This document shows, in pieces, positions 52,931 through 63,130 of a stretch of DNA of 64,000 nucleotides. Origin of the DNA: Parasedimentitalea huanghaiensis (GTDB taxonomy: Bacteria > Pseudomonadota > Alphaproteobacteria > Rhodobacterales > Rhodobacteraceae); NCBI RefSeq assembly GCF_009753675.1, contig NZ_WQLV01000002.1, forward strand, positions 124,001 to 188,000, given 5' to 3'. The position numbers and the translations under genes were made by a program. The notes below the pieces were generated by a model, which was given only the letters and a program-made list of their open reading frames with translations, made no database searches and was not told the DNA's origin. Positions within the stretch are counted from its first letter, which is position 1; every line of letters starts with the position of its first letter.

Positions 52931-54735
52931 CAGAATGTCCGAGCCTTTGGCGCGATTTTCTTCAGGCTGATACCGCCCTGGTCTTCTGTGGTCAGCGGAT
53001 CAACGACAACTGGACGTGGACTTAGATCAACCTTGGTCCCATCAACCCGGCTGATGGTGTGGACCCGCCAGTTTTCGTCGTCCCGTGTGGAATAGTCTTC
53101 ATGCGCATGCGCACCACGGCTTTCCTTACGGGCTTCGGCACCATGGATGGTAGCCAAAGCGTTCGGCATCAGGTTGGTCAGCTCCAGCGTTTCCATCAGA
53201 TCCGAGTTCCAAACCAGCGACCGGTCTGTGACTTTCAAGTCATCAAGTTTACCCGCAATAGCGGTCATCTTTTCGACGCCTTCGGTCAGTGTTTTCGAAG
53301 TCCGGAATACAGCAGCATCAGATTGCATGGTTTTCTGCATTTCAAGACGCAGCTCTGCGGTGGCGACATTCCCCTTGGCATGGCGCAGCGCATCAAAGCG
53401 ATCAAACGCGGCATCAATCGAGGCCTGGTTCAGCACTGGGTTCGGCGCATCTGCATCCACCACTTTACCGGCCCGAATGGCCGAGGCACGGCCAAACACA
53501 ACCAAGTCGATCAGCGAGTTCGACCCAAGACGGTTGGCACCATGCACCGAGGCACAGCCCGCTTCACCTACGGCCATCAAACCCGGCACAACAGCGTTGG
53601 TATCTTCAGCGGTGGGGTTCATCACCTCCCCCCAATAGTTGGTTGGAATACCACCCATGTTATAGTGCACCGTCGGGATCACCGGGATCGGTTCCTTGGT
53701 GACGTCGACACCAGCGAAGATCTTGGCCGACTCGGAAATACCCGGCAGGCGTTCTGCCAAAGCTTCTTGTGGCAAGTGTGACAGGTTCAGGTGAATGTGA
53801 TCACCCTCGGTGCCAACACCGCGACCTTCGCGGATCTCCATCGTCATCGAACGCGATACGTAATCACGCGGGGCAAGGTCTTTGTACTGGGGCGCATAGC
53901 GCTCCATGAACCGTTCGCCTTCAGAGTTGGTGAGGTATCCACCTTCACCGCGTGCGCCCTCGGTGATCAGACAGCCTGATCCGTAGATGCCGGTTGGGTG
54001 GAACTGAACAAATTCCATATCCTGCAGCGCCAGACCCGCACGGGCCACCATGCCGCCACCGTCACCGGTGCAGGTGTGGGCCGAGGTGGCGCTGAAATAG
54101 GCGCGTCCATAACCGCCAGTGGCCAGAACAACCATCTTGGCGTTGAACACATGCATGGTGCCGTCGTCCAACTTCCAGCAGACAACACCCTGACACTGTC
54201 CATCTTCAGACATTATCAGGTCGATGGCGAAATATTCGACGTAGAATTCAGCGTTATTCTTCAGCGACTGACCATACAGCGTGTGCAGGATCGCGTGACC
54301 GGTCCGGTCCGCAGCTGCACAAGTTCGCTGCACCGCAGGGCCTTCACCAAATTCAGTGGTATGGCCACCAAATGGGCGCTGATAGATCTTGCCTTCTTCA
54401 GTCCGCGAGAAGGGAACTCCGTAATGTTCCAGCTCGTAAACCGCCTTAGGGGCTTCACGCGCTAGGTATTCCATCGCGTCTGTGTCACCCAGCCAGTCCG
54501 AACCTTTGACCGTGTCATACATATGCCACTGCCAGTTGTCCGGGCCCATGTTCGACAGCGAGGCCGCAATGCCCCCCTGTGCCGCAACGGTGTGCGAACG
54601 GGTTGGGAAAACTTTGGTCACACAAGCGGTGCGCAGACCTTGCTCTGCCATGCCCAGAGTCGCACGTAGCCCAGCGCCGCCGGCGCCAACCACTACTACA
54701 TCATAGTCATGGGTTTCGTATTCGTAAGACGCCAT
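52930..54735 (-). CDS. sdhA: Succinate dehydrogenase flavoprotein subunit SdhA
   Basis: A 601-residue SdhA that oxidises succinate to fumarate. Seen: FAD-binding [20 protein letters not shown], the FAD-attachment region [15 protein letters not shown], and [19 protein letters not shown]. Length is typical. Order sdhC-sdhD-sdhA is normal, but the stop overlaps a lipoprotein gene rather than sdhB following. Confidence 0.98.
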   Translation of the reverse strand: MASYEYETHDYDVVVVGAGGAGLRATLGMAEQGLRTACVTKVFPTRSHTVAAQGGIAASLSNMGPDNWQWHMYDTVKGSDWLGDTDAMEYLAREAPKAVYELEHYGVPFSRTEEGKIYQRPFGGHTTEFGEGPAVQRTCAAADRTGHAILHTLYGQSLKNNAEFYVEYFAIDLIMSEDGQCQGVVCWKLDDGTMHVFNAKMVVLATGGYGRAYFSATSAHTCTGDGGGMVARAGLALQDMEFVQFHPTGIYGSGCLITEGARGEGGYLTNSEGERFMERYAPQYKDLAPRDYVSRSMTMEIREGRGVGTEGDHIHLNLSHLPQEALAERLPGISESAKIFAGVDVTKEPIPVIPTVHYNMGGIPTNYWGEVMNPTAEDTNAVVPGLMAVGEAGCASVHGANRLGSNSLIDLVVFGRASAIRAGKVVDADAPNPVLNQASIDAAFDRFDALRHAKGNVATAELRLEMQKTMQSDAAVFRTSKTLTEGVEKMTAIAGKLDDLKVTDRSLVWNSDLMETLELTNLMPNALATIHGAEARKESRGAHAHEDYSTRDDENWRVHTISRVDGTKVDLSPRPVVVDPLTTEDQGGISLKKIAPKARTF

Positions 54736-54752
54736 TGGTCAGTGCTCCGATA

Positions 54753-55124
54753 TCAAAGGGCGATGCGGGCGATGGCAAACAGGCCAGTCGCTGCGGCGGC
54801 GTAAGAGATGCAGATCATCACAATGATGGCGATTTTCTGTGCTAACCCGTGGACATAGTCCTCGATCATCACCTGTGCGCCATCTTTGAAGTGTTTAAAG
54901 GTAACGGCGATCGTCAGGGCCGCCACAATCGCCGGGAAGGGACGACCAAAATAGGCGATGACCTCGTCATGCTCTTCGCCCAGCATCGGGCCGAATGTGA
55001 AGACAAACAGCGGGATCAGGATCAGCAGCGCAACAGCGCTGACCTTCATGGCCCAGAAATGTGCGGTGCCGGACTTGGCGGATCCCAGCCCTACGGCGCG
55101 TTTACGGTCAGTAAGATGACGCAT
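54753..55124 (-). CDS. sdhD: Succinate dehydrogenase membrane anchor SdhD
   Basis: A 123-residue protein with three membrane spans (about 26-46, 60-78 and 95-118). The start RHLTDRKRAVGLGSAKSGTAHFWAMK is typical of alphaproteobacterial SdhD, and FKHFKDGAQVMIEDYVHG holds the heme/quinone-site His residues. It is 13 bases after sdhC. With SdhC it anchors the complex and binds heme b and ubiquinone. Confidence 0.95.
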   Translation of the reverse strand: MRHLTDRKRAVGLGSAKSGTAHFWAMKVSAVALLILIPLFVFTFGPMLGEEHDEVIAYFGRPFPAIVAALTIAVTFKHFKDGAQVMIEDYVHGLAQKIAIIVMICISYAAAATGLFAIARIAL

Positions 55125-55137
55125 CTCGTCTCTCCTC

Positions 55138-55524
55138 TTACGCGATGACCAGAACGGTCAGAATAGTGAGAACAAACGAGCCGACAATGACCGCCCACCC
55201 CAGTTTGGTCGCGGTTTCCAGTTTAAGCCCATGCCCGGCATCCCAGATCAGGTGCCGCACGCCGGCCAGACTGTGATACCACAGCCCCCACAGCGACAGT
55301 AGCATGACCAGTTTCCCCAAGAACGAGGTCAGGATGCCATCAGCGATGGCGAAATACTCAGGCGAGGTTGCCGCAGCAAGAAACCACCAAACCACCAACA
55401 GCGCAGACACCAGCAATGCATTGCCAGTGATCCGTGTCAGGATCGAGGAGACCGAAGTCAGCTGTGGACGATAGATACTCAAATGAGGCGAAAGCGGGCG
55501 ATTGCCCCGATTGACATCGGCCAT
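55138..55524 (-). CDS. sdhC: Succinate dehydrogenase cytochrome b556 subunit SdhC
   Basis: A 128-residue SdhC. The family signature RPLSPHLSIYRPQLTSVSSI at the N-terminus and SLAGVRHLIWDAGHG (heme-axial His) are both present, with three membrane spans. It is the first gene of the sdh operon. Upstream lies the paired GTGATCAC module (55640-55668), shared with sucC. Confidence 0.97.
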   Translation of the reverse strand: MADVNRGNRPLSPHLSIYRPQLTSVSSILTRITGNALLVSALLVVWWFLAAATSPEYFAIADGILTSFLGKLVMLLSLWGLWYHSLAGVRHLIWDAGHGLKLETATKLGWAVIVGSFVLTILTVLVIA

Positions 55525-55639
55525 GGTGGCTCCTTTGCGGTTGGCTGTCGGTGTTTTAGCGAATTTTTGCGCGCTGTCACCCGAAGGATTGGTAAACAGA
55601 GGCGGATATTTTGGCTGTTGGCGCTAAAATCCCACACTT

Positions 55640-55668
55640 GTGATCACAGCATTCCGAGACGTGATCAC
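55640..55668. promoter_or_regulatory. Paired GTGATCAC operators upstream of sdhC
   Basis: Two GTGATCAC palindromes start at 55640 and 55661, exactly 21 bases apart (two helical turns). The spacer AGCATTCCGAGAC matches the spacer of an identical-period pair upstream of sucC at 62991 (ACCATTCTGGGCC) at 9 of 13 positions. They lie 116-144 bases before the sdhC start. A common activator or repressor of TCA genes is likely; its identity is unknown. Confidence 0.85.
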
Positions 55669-55718
55669 ATTTTCCACGTCGCAGAGTTATTTCGCAGAAT
55701 CAATCGACTTATTGCAAA

Positions 55719-56396
55719 TCAAGGCAAATCACCTAAGTCAGCGGTCTGACGTGCAACTTCACGCAGCAGCTTCATGCGGATCCGGCTGGGATAATCGGCG
55801 AAGGTCGTCGCAGTTGCAACAAATGCGCCATCTCCCTGAATTACATTCTCATAATAATAGCTGGTTAAATCAGCATCGCTCTGTTCAATCGCCAATGCAT
55901 TGACCATAACCTCTGCCTCGATCAGCTTCGGCCGCAGGTCGGCAGGATGGCGGCCTTCGTTAGAGGTGCCATCTCCAGACAGATCGATCACGCGCCGGGC
56001 GCAGTCTGAAACTGCATCAAATTGAGACAGTGCAAGATGCAGAGCCTCACCAATCGCTGTAGAGTAATTTCGCCAAGGACGCTCTACTTGCTCGATCCGG
56101 CTCACCAGTGCATCAAGCGCTGCAAAATCGCTAATTTCCACCCAGGGGATGCTCACCTCTTGCCGAGTAGTACCCGACCATTGCAACAGCAGAACTTTTG
56201 CCTGCCCCCGCACCAAAGCTTCTGCAACAACCCCATCGCGCAATCCTTCGGCCAGGCCATCCATCTGAATACGATATTCGTTGGTATCCACCGAACCTGA
56301 AATATCAACCGCCAGCACCAATGCCAAATCACAGGCAGCGCTGGCTACAGGTGCCGTTAGCAATGACGAGATAAAAAAGACGCGCGAAAAAAACAT
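55719..56396 (-). CDS. DUF1194 exported VWA-like protein
   Basis: A 225-residue protein with a signal peptide (cleavage after VASA) and a von Willebrand factor A-like domain: LALVLAVDISGSVD (MIDAS DxSxS) and CARRVIDLSGDGTSNEG (second metal-site residue region). Length and motifs match the DUF1194 family found in Rhodobacterales and Rhizobiales, function unknown. It is transcribed in the same direction as sdhC but ends upstream of it, across the GTGATCAC pair. Confidence 0.88.
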   Translation of the reverse strand: MFFSRVFFISSLLTAPVASAACDLALVLAVDISGSVDTNEYRIQMDGLAEGLRDGVVAEALVRGQAKVLLLQWSGTTRQEVSIPWVEISDFAALDALVSRIEQVERPWRNYSTAIGEALHLALSQFDAVSDCARRVIDLSGDGTSNEGRHPADLRPKLIEAEVMVNALAIEQSDADLTSYYYENVIQGDGAFVATATTFADYPSRIRMKLLREVARQTADLGDLP

Positions 56397-56500
56397 ACCG
56401 CAACCCTAGCAAGTAAGTTGCCAAAATCCGATCACTTTTACGCCACTGCACGCCAGCCTGTCAGATCCGCTCTTCATCTAGCCTGAAATATCCCAGGGGT

Positions 56501-56519
56501 TTGGGGGCAGAGCCCCCAA
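56501..56519. terminator. TTGGGGGC-AGA-GCCCCCAA hairpin
   Basis: A perfect 8-bp stem with 3-base loop immediately after the mch stop (minus strand). It has the recurrent GGGGGC...GCCCCC core also seen at 13276 and 20424. It probably acts as a terminator for the mch cluster. Confidence 0.6.
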
Positions 56520-56521
56520 TC

Positions 56522-57568
56522 TTAAAGCGGCATCAAGGCCCAGTAATCCAGATCCAGCAGCACATGTGGCAAATATTTTCCATCTTCGCCCTTAATGGAA
56601 AATGGCTCCCCGCCAGCAGTCGCAACCAAGCGCAATCGAATGGCCCCAACACCGGGGGCAGATGTCTCTGCCTTATCCAGAACTTCAGACCAGGCCCGCA
56701 CCGTCATCCCCGAAGTGCAGGGGTTGGCATGCGCGCCACCATTCAACCCAACAATCATCTGCGCATTGGCCAACCCGTTAAAAGACAGGGCCCGCGCCAT
56801 GGAAATCACGTGTCCACCATAGATCAGGCGTGACCCATCAGGCCGCGCCGTGGTGTCGAAATGCACCTTGGCTGTGTTCTGCCACAGTCGCGTGGCCAGC
56901 ATGTGCTCAGCTTCTTCGATAGTGACGCCATCCACATGATCAATTTTCTCGCCGACGGCATAATCGCCCCAGCGGTGCGTCTCTCCTGCCTGAGAAAAAT
57001 CGTAGTTTGAAAAATCGAGGCCTTGAGGGATCACCAGTTGATCCACGCTCAGCACTTTGTTTAGCTCCGGGATCACTGGCGATGGTGCTGGCGCATCAAG
57101 ATCCGATTTGCGCAGCATCACCCAACGCACATATTCCAGCACGGTCTCGTCCCGCTGGTTCACCCCGCGGGTACGTACCCAAACCACACCGGTCTTTCCA
57201 TTTGAGTTCTGCTTGATCCCAATCACTTCGGACTCGGCCCGCAGGGTATCCCCTTCATAAACAGGCAACAGCCAGCGTCCTTCGGCATAGCCAAGGTTCG
57301 CAACCGCATTCAATGACACGTCGGGAACTGTCTTGCCAAACACCAAATGGAATGCCGCCAAATCATCGATTGGCGACTTTGGAAGACCAGACCGGCGGGC
57401 AAATTCATCCGAGGAATACAGCGCATGGCGTGCAGGATACAGCGCATGGTACAGCGCTCTCTCACCACCGGATACAGTGCGAGGCACTGCATGGCGCAGC
57501 ACATCGCTAACGTTGTAATCTTCAAAAAAGCGTCCCGAATTTGTTTTCGCCGGACTGGTCTTAGTCAT
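56522..57568 (-). CDS. mch: Mesaconyl-CoA hydratase (MaoC family)
   Basis: A 348-residue double-hotdog enzyme that hydrates mesaconyl-CoA to beta-methylmalyl-CoA in the ethylmalonyl-CoA pathway. Seen: KTNSGRFFEDYNVSDVLRHAVPRTV at the N-terminus and ARPDGSRLIYGGHVISMARALSFNG, both typical of Mch. The start at 57568 has GGGAG and gives the family N-terminus; the longer frame to 57640 would run over the DUF1737 gene. It lies with mcl2 in one minus-strand cluster. Confidence 0.95.
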   Translation of the reverse strand: MTKTSPAKTNSGRFFEDYNVSDVLRHAVPRTVSGGERALYHALYPARHALYSSDEFARRSGLPKSPIDDLAAFHLVFGKTVPDVSLNAVANLGYAEGRWLLPVYEGDTLRAESEVIGIKQNSNGKTGVVWVRTRGVNQRDETVLEYVRWVMLRKSDLDAPAPSPVIPELNKVLSVDQLVIPQGLDFSNYDFSQAGETHRWGDYAVGEKIDHVDGVTIEEAEHMLATRLWQNTAKVHFDTTARPDGSRLIYGGHVISMARALSFNGLANAQMIVGLNGGAHANPCTSGMTVRAWSEVLDKAETSAPGVGAIRLRLVATAGGEPFSIKGEDGKYLPHVLLDLDYWALMPL

Positions 57569-57570
57569 AC

Positions 57571-57774
57571 TTAGTGGTCTCCCAATTTGGTGTCGGGGGT
57601 GTAGGTGCCCTCGACGTCTTTCACCACCGATTGCCCACACCGCATGATGCCCTTGACCGGGTCAAAGGTCTGGGTTGGACCGCCATACAGTTCCCAACCT
57701 TTGTTCAGCGCATCCGTAACCTTGTGGCAAAAGGCCGAAGTGTCGTCTTCACTCAGAAATCTATAGAGTTTCAT
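57571..57774 (-). CDS. DUF1737 protein
   Basis: A 67-residue protein that fits DUF1737: MKLYRFLSEDDTSAFCHKVT at the start and GWELYGGPTQTFD, with CGQSVVK near the end. It is two bases from the mch start and therefore co-transcribed. Function unknown. Linkage with mch/mcl2 suggests the same operon; a metabolic role is not shown. Confidence 0.85.
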   Translation of the reverse strand: MKLYRFLSEDDTSAFCHKVTDALNKGWELYGGPTQTFDPVKGIMRCGQSVVKDVEGTYTPDTKLGDH

Positions 57775-57780
57775 AATCGT

Positions 57781-58329
57781 CTATCCTGGAAAGGGCGAAG
57801 GCCCGACAAGCCCGTGTACATAGCCAATCACGGCAAGCAGCACGATTGAGGCGACAAAGAACATACCGTCTTTGGCCAGTGATCCATTTTTGCGTGGAGA
57901 CCAGTCCGGTTCAGCACGATTGATCACCACGACCTCCACTACACCCCAGATCAGCAAACCACCAAACAGCATGATCGACGCTTGGTCTCCATTGACCAGC
58001 AGATGAGCCAATGCCCACAGGCGAAATCCCATCAGCATTGGGTGCCGCACACGCGACAGCAACATGCCCTTGGTGCCTGCTGGGCTCATCGCCCAGATAC
58101 CAATCAACACCAGCAGGTTGTTTACATGCACCAAGTAACTTGGCGGCACCCAAACGTTGATAAACGGTGCAGCCCGATAGCCGACAACCATCAGCACCAC
58201 ACTCGCCACCAATGCAAGCGCAACCAGCCCTTGCCCTTTTTTTCCTAACGAGGCACGTGCCTCGGGCATGATCCGTTTGAACAGATGTGCTCCAATCCAG
58301 AGCAGGATGCCTACGACCAGTAATGTCAT
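57781..58329 (-). CDS. NnrU-family membrane protein
   Basis: A 182-residue membrane protein with about five to six spans and the NnrU signature region RVRHPMLMGFRLWALAHLLVNGD (about 93-115), which includes the conserved RHP. NnrU was first seen in denitrification clusters but is widespread without them, as here. It lies six bases before the DUF1737 gene and after mcl2. Function unknown. Confidence 0.9.
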   Translation of the reverse strand: MTLLVVGILLWIGAHLFKRIMPEARASLGKKGQGLVALALVASVVLMVVGYRAAPFINVWVPPSYLVHVNNLLVLIGIWAMSPAGTKGMLLSRVRHPMLMGFRLWALAHLLVNGDQASIMLFGGLLIWGVVEVVVINRAEPDWSPRKNGSLAKDGMFFVASIVLLAVIGYVHGLVGPSPFPG

Positions 58330-58362
58330 TTCAGTTTCCCATTATGTTAACCGAGTTAACAC

Positions 58363-59217
58363 CTAGGCGGAAACTGCGGCAATTGCATCCGCTTTCGCGA
58401 TTATCTCGCGCGCGGTTGCAACGTGCAGGTTTTCGACGATCTTTCCGTCCACGACAGCAACCCCCTGCCCTGCGGCTTCAGCCTCGTCAAAGGCTACGAT
58501 CTGGCGGCTGGCCAGGTCGATTTCCTCCGCCGAGGGCGCAAAAGCGGTATTGGCCACATCTACTTGCGCCGGGTGGATCAGTGTTTTGCCATCAAACCCC
58601 ATATCACGACCCTGACTGCACTCTGCTGCCAACCCTTCAGCATCCTTGAACGCGTTGTAGACGCCGTCAACAATCACCAGTCCCTCGGCCTTGGCCGCCA
58701 GCAAACACAGACCCAGCCCTGCCATCATTGGCAAGCGGTCTGGGCGAAACCGTGTTTGCAGCTCTTTCGCCAAATCATTGGTGCCCATGACCATGCCCTG
58801 CAATTTTGGGTGCGCAGCAATGGCAGCAGCGTTTAGCATACCCCGTGGCGTTTCCATCATCGCCCACAACGGCACATCACCCGTGATCGCGGCCAGCGCA
58901 TCCAAATCTGCCGGATCCGATACTTTGGGCAACAGAATTGCGTCACACCCCATTTGTGCGGCAGCCTTGGCATCGTCACTGCCCCATTGGGTATCCAGCC
59001 CATTGATCCGCACAATCCGCATTCGGGCGCCGTAGCCCCCTGCCGCCAAGGCCTGCGCCAGTGTCTCGCGTGCGGCCTCTTTTTCGCTGACAGACACGGC
59101 ATCTTCCAAATCAAAGATGACCGCATCAACCGGCAGGACTTTGGCTTTTTCCAGCGCCCTAGATTTTGACCCGGGGATGTAAAGTACCGATCGAAAGGGG
59201 CGCGAGCGCGTGTCCAT
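58363..59217 (-). CDS. mcl2: (3S)-malyl-CoA thioesterase Mcl2 (HpcH/HpaI-CitE family)
   Basis: A 284-residue CitE-like enzyme. Seen: RSVLYIPGSKSRALEKA, DLEDAV (metal site, about 36-41), ETPRGMLNAAAIAAHP and MGTNDLAKEL. Length and the C-terminal end (GQGVAVVDGKIVENLHV) match what I recall of Rhodobacter Mcl2, which hydrolyses malyl-CoA to malate, rather than the longer Mcl1 lyase (about 318 residues). Linkage with mch fits the last steps of the ethylmalonyl-CoA pathway. A lyase activity cannot be excluded without tests. Confidence 0.85.
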   Translation of the reverse strand: MDTRSRPFRSVLYIPGSKSRALEKAKVLPVDAVIFDLEDAVSVSEKEAARETLAQALAAGGYGARMRIVRINGLDTQWGSDDAKAAAQMGCDAILLPKVSDPADLDALAAITGDVPLWAMMETPRGMLNAAAIAAHPKLQGMVMGTNDLAKELQTRFRPDRLPMMAGLGLCLLAAKAEGLVIVDGVYNAFKDAEGLAAECSQGRDMGFDGKTLIHPAQVDVANTAFAPSAEEIDLASRQIVAFDEAEAAGQGVAVVDGKIVENLHVATAREIIAKADAIAAVSA

Positions 59218-59563
59218 AGCATGTCTCCAGGTTGTAAAGTTGCGAAATCGGTAACGATTCGGTCACAAAATTACAAGAGAAAATTCGCCGCAACGCAGCA
59301 TTAGATATTTTTTTGCCAGCGTTCCCAATGGCTAAGACCTTAAAAATATAGCCCGGACGCAATATTAAGACATTGTCAGCACATCTTTGACACACTTTGG
59401 AAGTCGGACCCACTTCCTTCCAGCCAGAACGGCGTAGATCGTGGTTTAGAATGGATCAATGGTCCGGCGTAACGTCAGAAACCGGCTCGCTACGGAACTA
59501 TCGAGGGTAGTGCGTGATGAAGTTCACGTAGTTACAGGCCACACCGGAAAAAGGGTAAAACCC
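59218..59563. other. 346-base intergenic region between mcl2 and a small exported protein
   Basis: No gene is supported. An in-frame upward extension of the next gene to 59459 lacks a ribosome site and family character. The AT-rich stretch around 59305-59375 probably holds the leftward promoter of mcl2. Confidence 0.5.
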
Positions 59564-59881
59564 ATGATGAAGACGATGATCAAATTGACCATGAGCCTCG
59601 GGCTCACTGTACTGGTTGCTCAGCAAGCGACCGCTCAACAGAACAGAAATTGCGCCCCGCGCGAAGCTGTCGTCGAACGGCTTGCCACCACTTACGGCGA
59701 AAGCCGCCAAAGCATCGGCCTAGGCGAACAGGGCATGGTGATCGAAACCTTTGCGTCAGATGATACTGGCACCTGGACGATCACAGTAACCACCCCCAAT
59801 GGACTGACATGCCTGGTGGCATCCGGACAGTCATGGGAAGAATTGGCCGAAGCACTGCCCCCACAGGGCAACGACGCTTAA
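59564..59881 (+). CDS. Small exported protein of unknown function
   Basis: 105 residues from ATG 59564. The signal peptide (MMKTMIKLTMSLGLTVLVAQ) is cleaved after TAQ or ATA, giving a mature domain with two cysteines: NCAPREAVVERLATTYGESR and NGLTCLVASGQSWEELAEAL. The pattern is one I associate with a small Rhodobacterales periplasmic family, with no function known to me. The longer in-frame start at 59459 is not favoured because it places the signal peptide internally. Confidence 0.85.
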   Translation: MMKTMIKLTMSLGLTVLVAQQATAQQNRNCAPREAVVERLATTYGESRQSIGLGEQGMVIETFASDDTGTWTITVTTPNGLTCLVASGQSWEELAEALPPQGNDA

Positions 59882-60012
59882 CCGCCATTGTTGATGAACA
59901 GCGCGCGGGGTTCTGCTCGACCCCATGACCTATAGGTTGGTCTAACAGAAACCCCACGCGCCTGATGCCCCCGCACCCTCAGTCAAACCGGTGCGGGAAA
60001 GAAACGGCACAG

Positions 60013-60307
60013 TTAGCCGTGTCCGCCATCTTTACCTATTGCGGACCCATCACCATCGACGCCGTTGGTATGTCCAGGGCTGCCATTGTCATGGCCGTTT
60101 CTGCCACCACCGCCGTTGCCACTTCCCGAATTGCTCCCCGGTCCGGCTTTCGCGGATGACCGTCGCCAGCAGAGGCATTTCCGCCATGCACATTGCGCTG
60201 CCTCCAACGTTATCGCAGACATGACCTTCATTCGGAACGCAGTCTCTACCGGCAAAGGTCCACGCTGTAAGTGTTCCAAGAATACCAATGAAGTCTGCCC
60301 TCCCCAT
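60013..60307 (-). pseudogene. Possible broken small secreted Gly/Asn/Asp-rich ORF
   Basis: On the minus strand one frame gives a signal-like N-terminus (GILGTLTAWTFAG, then RDCVPNEGHVC). A second frame, entered near 60160, gives a low-complexity tail rich in Gly, Asn, His and Asp that ends at 60013. Joined by one frameshift they would make a plausible secreted protein. It may also be chance; no family is recognised. It is the only candidate in the 827-base gap 59882-60708. Confidence 0.25.
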
Positions 60308-60505
60308 CCGGTTCCTGTCGCGTCATATCTTCGGCAATCTTTCCTGAGATCCGCCAGATCGGCCTTTTCTCGTTCCCCTCCCTTGCAACATGCGCACCCT
60401 GAGGTGCATCCGTCGACTTGGGACGACAATCTTCGCGGGAATCACAGCCTTAAACCCGTTTTATACATGCGACGCCCAGCTAATGCGCCCGTTTGAGTTC
60501 CACAC

Positions 60506-60515
60506 TGTGATCACA
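60506..60515. promoter_or_regulatory. Single TGTGATCACA palindrome upstream of mdh
   Basis: The palindrome at 60506-60515 is the same as in the sdhC and sucC control regions and lies about 194 bases before the mdh start. A second copy at 21-base spacing is not evident; only a 5-of-8 match occurs at 60528. It is a candidate site for the same regulator. Confidence 0.6.
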
Positions 60516-60522
60516 AAAATGA

Positions 60523-61671
<1,149 letters not shown>

Positions 61672-61691
61672 TCACCCATCCGGATTTGTCT

Positions 61692-61720
61692 AAAAGGCCC
61701 GCACCTGCGGGCCTTTTTTT
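61692..61720 (+). terminator. Intrinsic terminator of mdh
   Basis: AAAGGCCCGC-ACCT-GCGGGCCTTTTTTT: stem of nine or more pairs, 4-base loop and T run. Confidence 0.95.
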
Positions 61721-61744
61721 GTGTCAGAACCTTTTTCCATGGCA

Positions 61745-62140
61745 TCATGCTGGTTTGACGTGGCGCCAATAAGCGAAGGCACACAACAGACCAACGCCGA
61801 CTTCCAATGCCATCGCGACCAGCAAGTTGGAATGTGGCATCCCATCCATGGCCATGCTGATCAGCCGCCCGATCCCGTACGATAGATATAACATCGCTGC
61901 CGCGACCAAAACGGCAGCCCGGATTTTCGGCACCCCAACTGCAGCCAACATCGCTAAGCCAAAGACAATTAACACCATCGCCGGAGCCCTGATTTCACTC
62001 AACAGGCTGGCACTGTGGCCCAGTTCAATTTCAGACGACGCGTAAAAAGCCACTGGCGAAAACCCCACCAACAGACCGATGCCAAGGGCAATACCGCCAG
62101 CAACAGCCAGAACCCATTTTTCACCCATAGTATTTTTCAT
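61745..62140 (-). CDS. DUF4345 membrane protein
   Basis: A 131-residue protein with four hydrophobic spans (about 9-32, 49-68, 74-92 and 104-124) matching the small DUF4345 family. The start at 62140 avoids overlap with the TetR operator. It is divergent from a TetR regulator with a perfect inverted repeat between them, so it is probably TetR-controlled. Function unknown. Confidence 0.85.
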   Translation of the reverse strand: MKNTMGEKWVLAVAGGIALGIGLLVGFSPVAFYASSEIELGHSASLLSEIRAPAMVLIVFGLAMLAAVGVPKIRAAVLVAAAMLYLSYGIGRLISMAMDGMPHSNLLVAMALEVGVGLLCAFAYWRHVKPA

Positions 62141-62176
62141 TCTGTCATTTTCCTTTTGCCAAAAAATTTTCCACAC

Positions 62177-62195
62177 ACTTTACATTGTGTAAAGT
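62177..62195. promoter_or_regulatory. TetR operator between DUF4345 and TetR genes
   Basis: ACTTTACA-TTG-TGTAAAGT is a perfect 8-3-8 inverted repeat in the 88-base gap between the divergent genes. A TTGACA begins at its right edge (62195-62200). Expected target of the adjacent TetR protein. Confidence 0.8.
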
Positions 62196-62228
62196 TGACA
62201 ATCATCGAAATATGGGTGACTTGACATC

Positions 62229-62831
62229 ATGTCAACCACACACACCAACACCAGAACCAAGATTTTACAGGCCACGCTTGATCTCTTGTTTTCCGAACCG
62301 CCTGCAAAAACCCGCATGTCAGATGTTGCCACGCAGGCAGGCGTGTCTCGTCAAGCGGTCTATCTTCACTTCAAAAACCGGGCAGACTTGCTGATCGCTG
62401 CAACCCATTTTCTCGACGAAAAACTGGACACCGATGCACGTCTCGCTGCCAGTCGCACCGCGCAGTCCGGGCGAGATCGGCTACAGGCATTTGTAACGGC
62501 CTGGGGCAACTATATTCCCGAAATCCATCGGATTGCCAAAGTCCTTATATCCATGAGTGAGACGGACGAAGCAGCCGCCAGCGCATGGGAAAATCGTATG
62601 CAGGATATGCGTGAAGGATGTGCAGCCGCAATCGACGCATTGAATGCCGATGGCACGCTCTCACCTGATTTCAACACCGAGGACGCCACCGACGTGCTAT
62701 GGACGATGCTATCCGTCCACAACTGGGAGCACAGCACCGGCGCCTGCGGCTGGAGCCAGAAAAAGTATTTGACAATGCTAGCCCTCACCACCCAAAAATT
62801 ATTCTATGCAGACCCGGTTAAGGCACCATAA
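62229..62831 (+). CDS. TetR/AcrR-family transcriptional regulator
   Basis: A 200-residue regulator. The N-terminal helix-turn-helix (about 8-55) contains MSDVATQAGVSRQAVYLHFKNRADLLIAA. The C-terminal domain is TetR-type ligand binding. It likely represses itself and the divergent DUF4345 membrane protein gene through ACTTTACA-N3-TGTAAAGT. It separates mdh from sucC. Ligand unknown. Confidence 0.93.
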   Translation: MSTTHTNTRTKILQATLDLLFSEPPAKTRMSDVATQAGVSRQAVYLHFKNRADLLIAATHFLDEKLDTDARLAASRTAQSGRDRLQAFVTAWGNYIPEIHRIAKVLISMSETDEAAASAWENRMQDMREGCAAAIDALNADGTLSPDFNTEDATDVLWTMLSVHNWEHSTGACGWSQKKYLTMLALTTQKLFYADPVKAP

Positions 62832-62990
62832 TCCCAGAGGATTTCCAACTCTTGGCCACTTGCCGTAAACGCGCCCAATGAATGTGCTTCATTTCCTTGT
62901 TGGCCATTCCAGCGACAGCACCTAACGAGACCACGTTTTCTTTCAAAGAACGTTACGTGCGAATCAGTTTTAGGAACGTTTTGGTAATAT

Positions 62991-63019
62991 GTGATCACAC
63001 CATTCTGGGCCGTGATCAC
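62991..63019. promoter_or_regulatory. Paired GTGATCAC operators upstream of sucC
   Basis: GTGATCAC palindromes start at 62991 and 63012, a 21-base period identical to the pair upstream of sdhC. The spacer ACCATTCTGGGCC is similar to that at sdhC. The pair lies 112-140 bases before the sucC start. An apparent 71-codon minus-strand ORF over this region is rejected. Confidence 0.85.
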
Positions 63020-63130
63020 AAAATCGAAAAATCTTAGCTATTTCTCTGTCCCTTGTAAAATAACCCTTTAACCACTGGGGTTATGACGTCGTATAACCAC
63101 AACAATCGTAGTCAGACGGGACAGTTTCAG

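Noticed and set aside
62804-63019. 71-codon minus-strand frame upstream of sucC
   Set aside because: Covers the paired GTGATCAC control region and the TetR gene end; no family character.
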